Source: Zymoseptoria tritici IPO323 | Lineage: Eukaryota; Ascomycota; Dothideomycetes; Mycosphaerellales; Mycosphaerellaceae | Assembly: GCF_000219625.1 (NCBI RefSeq) | Contig: NC_018218.1 | Coordinates: 3,596,001 to 3,660,000, forward strand | Length of the DNA stretch: 64,000 nt | Direction of reading: 5' to 3' | Notes under the pieces: model-generated | Databases searched by the model: none | What the model was told of the DNA's origin: nothing | The model's input: only the letters and a program-made list of their open reading frames with translations | Position numbers and translations under genes: made by a program | In this document: positions 22,709 through 33,683 of the stretch, in pieces | Layout: every line of letters begins with the position of its first letter | How positions within the stretch are numbered: position 1 is the stretch's first letter

Positions 22709-22741
22709 TGCCAAGCGTTCGGATTAGCGTATAAGCGGAGG
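22709..22741 (-). repeat. Right terminal inverted repeat of the Tc1/mariner element
   Basis: Reverse complement starts CCTCCGCTTATACG and ends GAACGCTTGGCA. It is followed directly by the second TA target copy at 22742-22743. Confidence 0.92.
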
Positions 22742-23334
22742 TAGGAAGCAGTATATTTGGTCATCACTCGGCAGTGAGCCTTCCACTGCGGATTTGAGGA
22801 TTCTCGGTGTGACAGCCTTGACCCAAGTCCGGTGGGTAATTTGATGATGATCGTATGCCTCGCCTTGCATGCCATACCTTAGGCATGGACTTGAGATAGC
22901 TGCTGGTCGTCGAGGCAAGATCTACACTTGATGTAGGCAACGTCCTAGACTGCCCTGAGCAACGCAAGCCCGTATCCCACCGGCCGCGGCCGGTGGAGAA
23001 TGTGGATTGGGTCCTTGAGCGTGCCGTCGTCGTCGTCATTGTCAATGACGTTTTCCATAGCGCCGCAATGCGCGTGAACAAGGTGTCTCGATGCCGTGCA
23101 AGGGTGCACAATAGGGCATGGTTGCTGAACATCGGCAAATCTTGCTGTCACAATTCTGCGCCAAGATGACCTTGATTCGACCCTGAGGCATCAATACCAA
23201 ACACAATGACACCTCGTCGACATGCAATGAAAACCACACTCGACTCCACTACTCAAGCAGCCATGAAGCCGGCGCACTAGGACCACGGCGGGACATCAGA
23301 ATGGAGGCTCCGTTCCGGGGCGGCACGCGCTACG
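22742..23334. other. Intergenic with a 20-base perfect palindrome
   Basis: GC content returns to genome level at once after the transposon. A perfect palindrome CCACCGGCCGCGGCCGGTGG lies at 22977-22996, about 340 bases upstream of the polymerase start. No gene supported; a minus-strand frame at 22764-23138 has no recognisable content. Confidence 0.5.
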
Positions 23335-25390
23335 ATGGATAAGAAGAAGCTGCCTCCCAGGAAAGACAACAGAGTCATCGTGCACTTTGACTACGATGCC
23401 TTCTACGCCTCTGTATTCGAAGCGGAAAAGCCTGAGCTGAAGTCTCTTCCATTTGCTGTTCAGCAGAAGCAGGTACGTAGCAGGGCGAGGTACGGACCAT
23501 GTTCCGCATCTGCTCTTTGTACCACGCGTTGAGCGTGCTACATCAATGCTTCTATTCTATCTCGAATGCGGCTAACTTCCAGGCCAGATCATCGTAACTT
23601 GCAACTACGTCGCCAGAAGTCGTGGCCTTCACAAGTTGCAGCTGATCAGAGATGCAAAGAGCATCTGCCCGGAAGTGGTGATTGAACTTGGCGAGGATAT
23701 CACACGGTTCCGAGATGCGAGCAAGGACTTGTATGGCTTCATACGCGGCTTCTCTTGGAACAACAAAGTCGAGCGACTGGGATTTGACGAGGTAGAATCA
23801 GAACCACTCATAATATGAGATTGGGGCTAATGACTGCAGGTGTGGATGGATGTGACCGATATCGTGGAGTTCAGTACGTACAGGCCGAGTCTATCTTTAA
23901 TTCATCACTTGTGCTGATTGCATTCAGATCAGCAATGTTTGAACTTCAATGACCTCCAGCATTCTTTCTTCCAAACCTCCAGAGAGGACCCTACTGTCGG
24001 CTTTGAGTACGATGCCTCATCTATCGCAGGGCATACATACCCGGACGACCACGCTCGCGTCAGCCCGGAGGGTCAAATGGACGATCTGAATGTACGCCTA
24101 CGCCTCGGTAGCCATCTAGCTCTTCGCGTGCGACACCAGCTCGAGCAGCAGAAAGGCTACACTTCCACGGTCGGCATCGCCACGTGCAAGCTATTGTCCA
24201 AATTGGCTGGCAATCTCAACAAGCCCAAAGGTCAGACCACCATAATGCCACCATTCTTTTCTCTCGACAGTAGGGCCGGCAATGTCACCACTTTCCTGGA
24301 TCAACATGATATCGGCAAGATTCCCGGCATAGGCTTCAAATTGGCCCAGAAGCTGCGAGACTTTTTCCTCGATCGACCCGCCGAGTTTGACAAAGGTCTT
24401 ATCTACGGCGGCACTCGTGAAGCCGTTAGCGTCGCCGATGTTCGCAAGCATCCAGATGTCAACCCAGAGACTCTTGAAAAGCTTCTTGCCGGACCGGGAT
24501 CTCCGCACGGCATTGGCGAGAAAATCTGGCATCTATTAAATGGCATCGATAACACTGAAGTCGGCATGGCAAGGGCGGTCCCAATGCAGATCAGCATGGA
24601 AGATAGCTACATCCGACTTGATACCATGCCTGAACTGACCAAAGAGCTGTCAATGCTGGCTCGCAGTTTGCTTACTCGCATGCGTGTCGATCTACTTGGC
24701 TCCGAGGATGATCTTGGACCCCCTGAAACCAGATCACAAAGCGATCATTTGGACACACAGCACGCCCCTGCGGCCAGGACCAAGTGGCTGGCACATCCTA
24801 GAACGATTCGACTTACCACCAGACCACGACAGCCCCTTCAGCCAGATGGCTCCCGTGTACGCTCGTTCAAACGTATCTCACACTCTGGACCACTTCCCAT
24901 TTTCGTGTTCAACCTGAATGACAGCATTGAAGTATTAGCAGACAGACTGGTGAAAGAGTGTCTGATCACGATGTTTCGCAAATTGCACCCAGAGAAGGCT
25001 GGTTGGAATCTTAGCTTGGTCAATCTCGCCGTCACCAACATGAGTGAGACAGCAGGCGAGAGTAAGACTGCTAAAGGTCGTGATATCGGGAACATGTTCC
25101 GCAGACAGGAAGACGTGCTGAAGGACTTTCGCGTCACGGATTGGGATACCCATTTACCCGGGAACGATGAACAAGCCGAGCCGACCGCCACAACAGAAAG
25201 ACAACAGAGCACAGAGCCTGTCCATGCACGCCAGCCGGACGACGAGATTGCAGATCAAGAGTCTGATGAGGCGGAGTGGGACGACGGTATTCCTGAAGAA
25301 GACGCTCGGGAATGCTGCGATTTATGTGGAATGCACGTACCGTTGTTCGCCATGGGAGCTCACCGGCGATTCCATTCGCAAACTGCTTGA
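23335..25390 (+). CDS. Y-family translesion DNA polymerase, polymerase iota-like
   Basis: Four exons: 23335-23472, 23588-23791, 23840-23873 and 23928-25390; phases close, 612 residues. The catalytic carboxylates are in place: VHFDYDAFYASV (Asp19/Asp21) and LGFDEVWMD (Asp113-Glu114), the latter split by an intron. Fingers/palm blocks TCNYVARSRG and YTSTVGIATCKLLSKLAGN and a helix-hairpin-like GKIPGIG follow, then the little finger. Family knowledge: Y-family polymerases bypass damaged bases in the nucleus. The lead sequence and the FSWN-KVERLGFDEV block look more like polymerase iota than eta, kappa or Rev1, and I hold that at moderate confidence. The C-terminus has a zinc finger CDLCGMHVPLFAMGAHRRFH, which resembles the ubiquitin-binding UBZ finger of other translesion polymerases. 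The upstream ATG at 23301 hits a stop after 13 codons, so 23335 is the start. Confidence 0.9.
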
Positions 25391-26606
25391 TTGACGATAT
25401 GGACCCATACTCTTCATGGCCGCAGACACCCTCAAGCGTTCAGCATCTGTGCCGTGACTTGTATCCGGCGAGCCGATATACATGATATCAAGGACAAGTA
25501 GTACTTTCGATTGCGCCTCACGAAGGAGCAATAGCGGATGGGCAGTTCAAACAGCGAACATAGCGTTGCAGAGTGTCAGAATCAAAAGTTCAATGAGAGC
25601 CGGATCCGCTATCTTGATGACTGCCTGCTGCAGTCTCTCAACCTGCAGTATGCCTGCAGGTCAGCTTCAACGTATGCAAAGTGCCGGCTTCCTCCGCCTC
25701 AGACCATCTGCTCCGCTCGTGGTAGGTCTGGACGCAACGATATGCCAGCCTTTACGTCCTCTGGAACATACATATCAAGTCCTCGACGCTCGTCTTGAAA
25801 GTGCTTCAGAAAAGTGGTCCTCCTTTGGGAGCGTATTGGACGTGTGTTCGCTCAGCACCTTTCAGATCGTCCGAGGCCATTCCCGTCAAGTAAATCGTGA
25901 CATTCTCGTCAATGATCCAGTAGAACGGTAGGCCTTCTGCGAATATACCGCAGACGATTGTGAACGAAGTGAGTTCAATTTTGCGATTTCCGATGACCTC
26001 CGGCAAGCAGAGTTTAATATGTCGTCGAGAAGGGCCGGATTCCGAGACCGAGGACAGCCAAGGCGAAGCTTTCTTCCCGACTTTCATGTGACAGAGGTCA
26101 ACCTCCACCACACTGCAGTCTGCCTGCCTTTGCCAGCCTATCGACCTCTGCAGGTCGTGTGTTCCGCGTCGCTGGGACCGCGTCTTCACCAATCCACTGT
26201 TGCACCCCACTGACCTTTCTGTGTGTGCAGTCCAGCTCCAGATTACCCGCCCAGCTACGGCCTGGCTGCCACCGCCCGAGATCACGATTCCAGGAACCTC
26301 ACCCACGTTGGACCCGACCGCCCTCGACGAGCTACCGGACTACACCCGTGCCTCCTATTGTCCCAACCTCTCACAATCAAAACTCACACTGAATGCGCTG
26401 AATCGGACAATGATTGTTCGCGCTTGTCGCCCTGACCACATCGACCACCGCCGACCGTTGGGACCAAGTCCAACTCGGACAGAGAAACATCATTGCGAGT
26501 GTGTGGAAGCACATATACCAACCAAAACAATACCGTGCCTATTGAGAGGCGGATAGCCACACTGGCGGTAGTCCAGACAATACAGAGGCCGGCACTGGGC
26601 CGGGTT
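25391..26606. other. Intergenic, includes one unassigned minus-strand open frame
   Basis: 1.2 kb. The frame 25806-26306 on the minus strand (166 codons) is open but has no motif and no early conserved start, and I do not call it. The last 300 bases are CA/CT-rich, like a leader of the bHLH gene. Confidence 0.4.
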
Positions 26607-28291
26607 ATGGATCAGAACTTCAACAATACACATCAGTACAATGGAGATTCGCAGGGCATGATATTTGGAGGTGTGTCTTTTCTTGCCATTGTCACACGAC
26701 TATTCATGCACCATGTCATGTTCACCTCTAATAGTCTACGACAGATAATAACTTCTTTCCGTACGATCCTGCTGCCCTCGACCACCAACCTTCTGGCCAA
26801 ACCATTTTGAACGACACCGAGGACGATTACCTCTCCACCTTCTTCGACAACCCCAACATGGCGCAGCAAGCTGGCCAATTCGACACCATGTTCGGCATGG
26901 ACGACAAGCCATTGTCATCCTCTCACTATGCCGCCTTTGGCTCTCACGCTATGAATTCGCAGCAGAGCTCCGCACCCCTCCAACCCCCTCTTCACAAATC
27001 GCATGTGATTGCACATGACAGCAGCTCAAAGAGTGAATCACGGCAGCAGCCTGATCTCAATGGTCAAATGTCAGAGCTCGACAACGGTCTTTTCAACGCC
27101 GCCAACTCACTCTACCACCTCAACAAGTCTCATCCACCATACCCTCAGCCAGCCTCCGACCAACACATCAGTGGTTCTTGGGGCAATCTCTTCAATCCAA
27201 ACGTCACAATGGGGTATGGAATGCAGCAAGGCGGTGGTTATCCACCAGCGCCAGACCGCGCTTCATTCGGCCAAAGCTCGTTCACTCCACAGCAGAGCTC
27301 GCAGCAGCAGTGGAGCGCAGACATTGCACGTGCCACCACTCAGCAGAGTGCTCAACCAGCATCTGAGACCTTCCACGGCTATCCTTTGCAGCCGCCCATG
27401 TGGCGCGGCGCTCAGCCAGACCCAGCAACATCATCATCATCATCGTCGACACTTCCTCAAGCACTCACGCGGCGTCCAGCTCCCGTGAGCTTCGGCAGCG
27501 ACCCTCACTTTACCGATCACTTCTCAGGACCTGCCTCCAAGGTTCAACAGAACAAAGGCAACAACTTGCTAAACGTCCCGCACGCCGACAAGGTCCGCTC
27601 CCCGGTTGGCCACCCTTTCCCCACACTAAGCGGCCCACAACCGTCTAGCGCCTACGGTGGCGGCGCTCAAATGTCCCACTCGCATCAAGGTGGGGCATCT
27701 TGGGGGAGCCTGCGCACTGCAGACACCGCTCCACGCCACCATACAGAGTCCTCCAACGGGCAGACTCGCAAGCGCAGAAAGAGCCAGGCTGTCCCCGCCG
27801 ATGACCAGGAGTGGACGCCCGGCAATGGCGCTGGCAACATCAAGCTCGAAGAATCCGACGATGATGACAACAGCACCGCACTCGGCGGCAGCAGACCGAC
27901 CAACAAGCGGCGGAGACCTACCGACAGCAATTCACCACTGGGCGATGAAGACGACGACGAAGAGACGGCTGCAAACAGGAAGCGTGGTTCGAAGAAGCGT
28001 GACAACCTCACCGAAGAGGAGAAGCGGCGCAACCACATCCAGTCCGAGAAGAAGCGCCGCGAGATCATTCAGCAGGGCTATAGCGACCTCAACAAGCTCG
28101 TTCCATGCCTAGCGAGCGGCAAGTCCGGCTTGTCGCGGTCCGAGTGCTTGCAGGAGATTGCCTCATACCTCGAGGTTCTGATCAACGGAACGAACACGAT
28201 GATGCGCGGCATCGGCATGACCGACGACGATGAGCCATTGGCGTCGATCAACCGACGGATGCAGGCCGATGCCGATGCGATTGAGAAATGA
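26607..28291 (+). CDS. bHLH transcription factor (Ino4/Mlx-like group)
   Basis: Exons 26607-26670 and 26745-28291, 536 residues. The short first exon (MDQNFNNTHQYNGDSQGMIF) was placed because the second exon is open and protein-like upstream of its first ATG, with a stop just beyond the acceptor at 26743-26744; the phase closes. The first 400 residues are Gln/Ser/Pro-rich and disordered, as in activators. The bHLH domain is at about 440-510: basic region RRNHIQSEKKRREIIQQGYS has the His, Glu and Arg that contact CACGTG-type E-boxes, then a loop and helix 2 (ECLQEIASYLEVLINGTN). The QGYxDLNxLVP helix 1 recalls the Ino4/Mlx-type subgroup; that assignment is tentative. Expected in the nucleus. 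The C-terminus is short and acidic. Confidence 0.9.
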
Positions 28292-29694
28292 GCCAACATG
28301 GTCTCGACATTCAATCAGAACACGATCTCCCATCATTTCAACCAAAAGGCCAGACTTCTTTCTGCAAACAGCACCGACTCGGACGACTTTGGGGACCTCT
28401 GCGAGGCACTCCTAACCCTTTGACCGAGGAACATGCACACGCGGCAAGAGATCAGAGCAAATGGTTGTGGATGGACTGGGAGATGACCACTTTACTTGCT
28501 TTCGGCGTTGATGGATATACCACGGATCGGTTTTGCCTGAAGACCTTGCGCATGGAGCGGCAAGGAGGCGGGCGACATGCGACCTCGACTTCATGAGCAT
28601 CATCATACCCCGGCACCAGTTTATACAGTTGATTCTTCTTCGAGATCTGCGGGTTGCGGCGAGGACCGGTGTACGTATCGAGCGCAGTCGGTGGACTCTT
28701 TGGTGTTGTACAGGTATGACATGATGAAAAAGCTTTGCGTTCAATGTGTGCTGTCATTCCGATTTCACTGTGACTGTGTTCTTCGGACACAACGTTCCCG
28801 CAAAGCACAGTGTTGTTCAACAGGCCCGCATGTGCTCACGATCCGGCCCCAGGGTATCGGCATTTATCGGGCCCGAATGACGACCGGTGCAGACGCGAAG
28901 CGGGCTTCGTCGTTCGCTGACTGTTCCAGAAGCATTTTTGAACAGCACTGCAGCAGCAGGCATCTTGCTTGTTACCTTGACTGTTCTGGATATGACGCAA
29001 ATGCATACGAGCCATCAATCTCCAATGACAGCAGTGCCGCCACAGCAGGTGTCGGCAGCAAAGGACGATTCCGTATGAAAGTCATACCACAGAGTGGTAC
29101 CGAGATCTGTACGGAGTCGATCGTCCGTAGCTGGGTTCTGGTGACTTTTCTTCCACTGCTGTGAGACAGCTCGATGATACCTTAGACCTGGTGTTGCTTC
29201 TGGCACTTGTAACGATACAAATCGAGGACGCATACAAGGCAAAGTACAGACCCGAAAGGTCGTGGTTGGTGTGGGGTAGAACTATCTCCTACGATGCTAA
29301 GGGAAAAATACTTGATGCTGTACTTTCTCAAGGTTCTCTGTAGAGCTACTGCCTGCCATTCTCACACCTTCAATCTCGCCTTGACACCCATTCACCCGCA
29401 TCCGCCTCGCCCTCTGTCTGCACAGAGTCTTCCGTCGACAATTGCGCGTGGGAAGAAATTCGGGGACCACTGAGTCAGAAAGCAGCGCCGCCTACCACAT
29501 ACTGTCTTGCCGGTCTCGATGTGATTGATCGACCGTGCACTCCTTCGTGCTTGGACATGTCGCAGACAACCTGCGTGTATCACCGGGATGCTCCTTCACG
29601 CTCGGTCCTGTGCCGCACAAAGACGCCTTTGTGACAAAGCGCAGCCCACCTAGGGGGAGTCCGCACGACCTACGACTCCCACTCGCGCAGGCCC
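28292..29694. other. Intergenic, no supported gene
   Basis: 1.4 kb between two plus-strand genes. The longest frame (28577-29164 plus, 195 codons) is unrecognised, overlaps equally open frames and lacks splice support. Treated as non-coding. Confidence 0.45.
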
Positions 29695-32600
29695 ATGACA
29701 CAACAACCCAACACAACTGCTGCAGCAATGCCGCCCCCAACTCCACTGGACGACCCACCGCGGATGCCGTCGCCCACCAAACAGCGACGTCCTGCTTCTC
29801 GCTCTCCAAATCGTCGGGCGCATCGAGCTCGCGATGTCGATAACCTCCTCCGCGACCTGTCTCCGGCCACAACGCTACGTGCCTTCTTGACCACTGCGAC
29901 CGACACAGCTGCGACTCCGACCTCAATAAATATGCAACCCGAATTCCATGGCGATCCCGATATTCTCGCACGCAGCATCGACTGTTTGTCGGACTCAGAG
30001 CGCGCGTTGGGTGTAAAGGCAGCTCAGGCTTGTCTCGATTTGCGAACGTGGTTGCGCGAATTGCAGAGCTGGGAGTGGCCAGGTCGCTTTGATGCAGAAG
30101 AGCAGGGCCGTCTTGGGACTACAAATGGAACGCAGGAACTTGGTGGAAGCCTACCGGACAGCACGGTGCACGAGTACGAGAAACGAGCGGATCAAATAAG
30201 TCGCCAAGTGGACCAGATAAACGTGGAAGAGTTGAAGGAGTATGTTCTTCAAGCACATTATCGTCAAGGCTCTCAAGCAGGAAGTACACCTTCTGTGGGC
30301 CTCAAACGCCTGGACGACTTCACCGCTTTGATCACCGCCACGATCTTGCAAGCTTTGCCTTTCCTCACGCAATTAAATCGTTTGCTGGACGTCTGGACCG
30401 TGCGCTTGATCATCCTCCGCAGCGCGCCGAGCTACCTGCAGGACCTACATCGTGCTCGGGCGGAATTGGAAAAAAGCTGGGCGGCGATAGCAACGTCACC
30501 CTCGAATATATCTGTTTGCAGCCGTGAGTCGATGCTTGGAATGAAGACATCTCTACAAAATCAAGTCGCGAGTCTCGGGCGCAGATTGGACCGATTCTTG
30601 GACGATCTGGAAGGCCGGGAAGAGACTGTGCCTGATTCGTGGGTCGATAAATTTGAGGCTTTGGAGACTACGTACGGCAGCTGGGTCGTGCAAGCAGAGC
30701 GTTTAGTCCTGGAGAATGAATGGCGCATAGCGCGAGAGCAGCGCACGCGCTCTGAGATCGTTCCTGTCAGTGCAGACGTGGTCGAACCCGAGGCTTTATC
30801 CGAAGCCTCCGACGCTGTGCAATCAAATGGCGCTCTCGATTCTGCTCCCCAAGATTTTGTCGTGGTGCCAGCCTCGCCTGAGACAAGATCCGTGAGCGAG
30901 GAGGCCAGCGTGTCCAGCGCGCTATTGAGTGACGATTCTGGAGGCGGCATTGCGAAGAGACGTGCAGCTTTCTTGAACGACATCGAGCGCACGAATTCGC
31001 TGAAATTGGCCTCCAAGAGTCCTGTGCGGCCTTTTGAACACGCTACTAACGCGTTCACAAAGCTGTTCAAAAAGGATCGAAGTCCTGACAGACCTGTACC
31101 AAGACGGTCAACGAGCAGGAATCTGCATGTAAACACGATCGACGACTCTGCTTCCACCCGACCTAGCTCAATGAGATCAGTATCGGCTGCTAGCTTCAGA
31201 CTCAACAATAATTCAAGCCCTGCCAGCTCGATAACGTCGGACACCGAGCATTCCCACCCAAGCAGGGCGCCATCGCATTCGATCCAGAGTAGCACAACGG
31301 AACAGCGTCGCGATTCTCAACAACCCGACCACAGTCTGAACATGGCAAGAGTAATTCCCGAGACATACCAGCCCACCAGGCTGAGGCCTCGCGCAGACGC
31401 TTCCGGCGAAAAGGAATTTCCCGAAAACTGGCCCTTGGATTCTACGCGCACATCGTCCAGGGATACTAACACAGACTTCAACCGATCTCAACTGGACGTC
31501 GAGCGAGAGCCTGAGCATGACTTGCAAACACCTACCGCTGCGAGCGAGACGGATACTTTCGACAGCGCTTTTGTGAATTCGCTACCGTCGCCATCCGCAG
31601 CTGGAACATATCCAGTCCGCGATGTGAACGATTTGCCGCCGAATTCGCCAAATCAGTCGCCTGTGCAACCCGACCCTGCACCCTCATCAGACCTTGAGAG
31701 TCCCACACTGCGGGGCTCGGAACATCCTCCCAGTCTTAAGGTCGAGATTCCTACAGGGAACGGCGACGAGCGAGCGGAGAGAAGAGCATCAACTGCGTAC
31801 ATCGGAACATTTCATCGCTCCCAGCTGAAGAGTATCGATGTTGGGAGAAGTTCTGGGCAGACGAGTGTATCATCCAGGAACTCACCGTCTACTACGGGAA
31901 CCAATTCGCCGTCGAGCAGGTCAGCTCCCGTCGTACAAATTGGTAACTTCAACGTGTCAGCTGCAAGTCCAATGAGTGACGACAACGCGTTCCTATCTCC
32001 CGGTCTGCCGAGGGATGATGCGTCGACGATGATTCCTGAGACACCTGCTCTTTACAGGCATTCAATCGACCGGTCCGATGCATCGAGCCCACTGGTTGAC
32101 AGCGAACCAGACTCCCCTCTGAGCTCCGCAAGTCTCAATGCCGCCATGTTCAAGCGACGTAATGTCGGGACCATGCAGAAAGAGAACCTGCCGCCGAGCA
32201 GAACAAGAGGCACAGCAACGCCGATCAAGAAGGTTGCTTCGACGAAGTTTGCAGAAGACTCCTTCGATCGCCACGTGTCCGAGGTCTTGGAAGCGCTGCC
32301 TGCACCCATCAAGTTCCGCTCCCGCGCAGGTGCCGAGACGCCTGTGCATGGTGGAGGAGGCTCAGACGGACGAGTATCTATCGGTCCACGATCGAAGATT
32401 CAAGGTTTGAGAGCGCCGTCCAGAACTGGCCTTATGATTGCACCTGCCGAAAATGCTCCGAGAAAACCAGCTTCTGCCTCTGAACCGGAGGTGAAGCTTT
32501 ACCACTTGACTCAAGCCGGTCGAGAGGATCCGATCAAGCTCTTCGTCCGCTTGGTTGGAGAAGGAGAGCGGGTCATGGTCCGCGTCGGCGGTGGTTGGGC

Positions 32601-33153
32601 AGATTTGGCGGACTATCTGCGGCAGTACGCAGAACATCACGGCAGCAGAACCGTGTCAGAGGGCAATCTCGAAATCCAAACAGTGACAAGTATTGGCTCA
32701 GGCCGCCGGGTTAGTGGCCCAGTGGACTTCAGAGCCAAAACGCCCACCATGGTGACTCCTGTGCGCTCAAGGAACGGTGGTGGAGAACGTTACCCTCTGA
32801 CCGACGAAGCGACGATGGAATCGCCATATTCGCGAGCCCGAACTCCGTCTGACGCTACCACCACTGAACACTCGAGTCCCAAATCGACCCGCGGAAGCTC
32901 TCGACCATCGACAGCCACAGGGTCACGCCCGTCTAGCAAACAAGGCCTGAACGAAGTCGGCTTGTCCGGTCCGTCGAGCGGAAAGCGCGGATTGCCGGAT
33001 CACAAGGCGAAGTGGGTGGAAGGTATGATTGAGCGCGCCAAGGCGAGCGCAGAGAAGTCCAAGGATGGAGAGTTCAAGGAGCTCGGCAAGGTCGGTGGCA
33101 CCAGACGCATGATCTTCCGGTCAGCCTCCGGAACTGGCGAGAGGCCAAAGTGA
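29695..33153 (+). CDS. Large GAS2/GAR-domain protein, probable microtubule-associated
   Basis: Single exon, 1152 residues. The N-terminal 40 residues are basic and Pro-rich. Residues about 85-360 are helical (for example ERALGVKAAQACLDLRTWL and ALPFLTQLNRLLDVW) and look like a folded alpha-helical domain. Then comes a very long Ser/Pro-rich disordered region. At about 933-990 there is a GAS2-related (GAR) domain with IKLFVRLVGEGERVMVRVGG and GWADLADYLRQYAEHH. Family knowledge: GAR domains bind microtubules, often linking them to actin or cortex. The tail ends in a charged helix and RRMIFRSASG. The start could also be the ATG at 29728 (MPPPTPLDDPPRM). No membrane or secretion signal. The domain call is firm; the cellular role is inferred. 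Confidence 0.87.
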   Translation: MTQQPNTTAAAMPPPTPLDDPPRMPSPTKQRRPASRSPNRRAHRARDVDNLLRDLSPATTLRAFLTTATDTAATPTSINMQPEFHGDPDILARSIDCLSDSERALGVKAAQACLDLRTWLRELQSWEWPGRFDAEEQGRLGTTNGTQELGGSLPDSTVHEYEKRADQISRQVDQINVEELKEYVLQAHYRQGSQAGSTPSVGLKRLDDFTALITATILQALPFLTQLNRLLDVWTVRLIILRSAPSYLQDLHRARAELEKSWAAIATSPSNISVCSRESMLGMKTSLQNQVASLGRRLDRFLDDLEGREETVPDSWVDKFEALETTYGSWVVQAERLVLENEWRIAREQRTRSEIVPVSADVVEPEALSEASDAVQSNGALDSAPQDFVVVPASPETRSVSEEASVSSALLSDDSGGGIAKRRAAFLNDIERTNSLKLASKSPVRPFEHATNAFTKLFKKDRSPDRPVPRRSTSRNLHVNTIDDSASTRPSSMRSVSAASFRLNNNSSPASSITSDTEHSHPSRAPSHSIQSSTTEQRRDSQQPDHSLNMARVIPETYQPTRLRPRADASGEKEFPENWPLDSTRTSSRDTNTDFNRSQLDVEREPEHDLQTPTAASETDTFDSAFVNSLPSPSAAGTYPVRDVNDLPPNSPNQSPVQPDPAPSSDLESPTLRGSEHPPSLKVEIPTGNGDERAERRASTAYIGTFHRSQLKSIDVGRSSGQTSVSSRNSPSTTGTNSPSSRSAPVVQIGNFNVSAASPMSDDNAFLSPGLPRDDASTMIPETPALYRHSIDRSDASSPLVDSEPDSPLSSASLNAAMFKRRNVGTMQKENLPPSRTRGTATPIKKVASTKFAEDSFDRHVSEVLEALPAPIKFRSRAGAETPVHGGGGSDGRVSIGPRSKIQGLRAPSRTGLMIAPAENAPRKPASASEPEVKLYHLTQAGREDPIKLFVRLVGEGERVMVRVGGGWADLADYLRQYAEHHGSRTVSEGNLEIQTVTSIGSGRRVSGPVDFRAKTPTMVTPVRSRNGGGERYPLTDEATMESPYSRARTPSDATTTEHSSPKSTRGSSRPSTATGSRPSSKQGLNEVGLSGPSSGKRGLPDHKAKWVEGMIERAKASAEKSKDGEFKELGKVGGTRRMIFRSASGTGERPK

Positions 33154-33683
33154 GGAACAGTTCGAGAAGGCATAACAGTACAAAGAAATGAATAATGATG
33201 ATGCATATGTACACATGGATGTGTATGACAAACGGCCGAGGTTTGAGACTACCCTTTCCAGGCACAGTCACTCAGATCATGCGCAGCTTTACGGGTTGAA
33301 TAGGTACGATGACCGAGAGGAGTGAAGCGACATCAAAGTTATGAGCAAGGCATGGTATCAAGCGCACAGGTGATCCGCATATCTCGAGCCAACTTGCTAT
33401 TGGAGCACGTCTCGACAGAGACAGTATTGGAGAGTTGAGGATGGCGCTGATGTGTTTAATGTACATGGCTCATACTGACATCGATTGCGCAGAGGCAGCT
33501 CAGAAATCGAAGCCCTTGATAACACTCCGAGACAACGACCTTGCAACTTATTGACTGCGCATATGAGCGTCAGCTGGACAGGAACTCCCCAACAGGACAT
33601 TGCGTGCCCGTCCCTCGATCAAGCGCTGTTGGATGTTATTGTTTGTCCTCGGCTCGCGCGAGGGACAGGAAGGATAGATGAAC
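33154..33683. other. Intergenic between convergent genes
   Basis: Region of the 3' flanks of the GAS2 gene and the gene at 33684. No gene or repeat seen. Confidence 0.5.

Larger units (their letters stand above)
21128..22741 (-). mobile_element. Complete Tc1/mariner-like DNA transposon, inactivated by RIP
   Basis: 1614 bases bounded by inverted repeats: 21128-21160 and 22709-22741 match at 28 of 33 positions, starting CCTCCGCTTAT and ending GAACGCTTGGCA. A TA duplication flanks it (21126-21127 and 22742-22743), as Tc1/mariner elements leave. The minus strand still reads as a transposase over most of its length: a DDE core around TVYIIKDNIGVYYKARRLL (about 21480-21545), then a degraded PDLNPIE-like block. 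The frame is broken by many stops. All that I read are TAG or TAA in places where CAG, CAA or TGG would be expected, and changes such as E to K and D to N fit TpG to TpA. This is the RIP pattern. The element is very TA-rich against its neighbours. No intact protein can be made. Confidence 0.93.

Noticed and set aside
21128..22741. Element considered as a non-autonomous MITE.
   Set aside because: At 1.6 kb with a readable transposase remnant across most of its length it is a full autonomous-type element, only mutated.
25806..26306. 166-codon minus-strand frame between the polymerase and bHLH genes.
   Set aside because: No recognisable motif, no signal peptide, no splice support; not enough to call.
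30561..31295. 244-codon minus-strand frame inside the GAS2-domain gene.
   Set aside because: Shadow frame in a Ser-rich coding region; no independent evidence.
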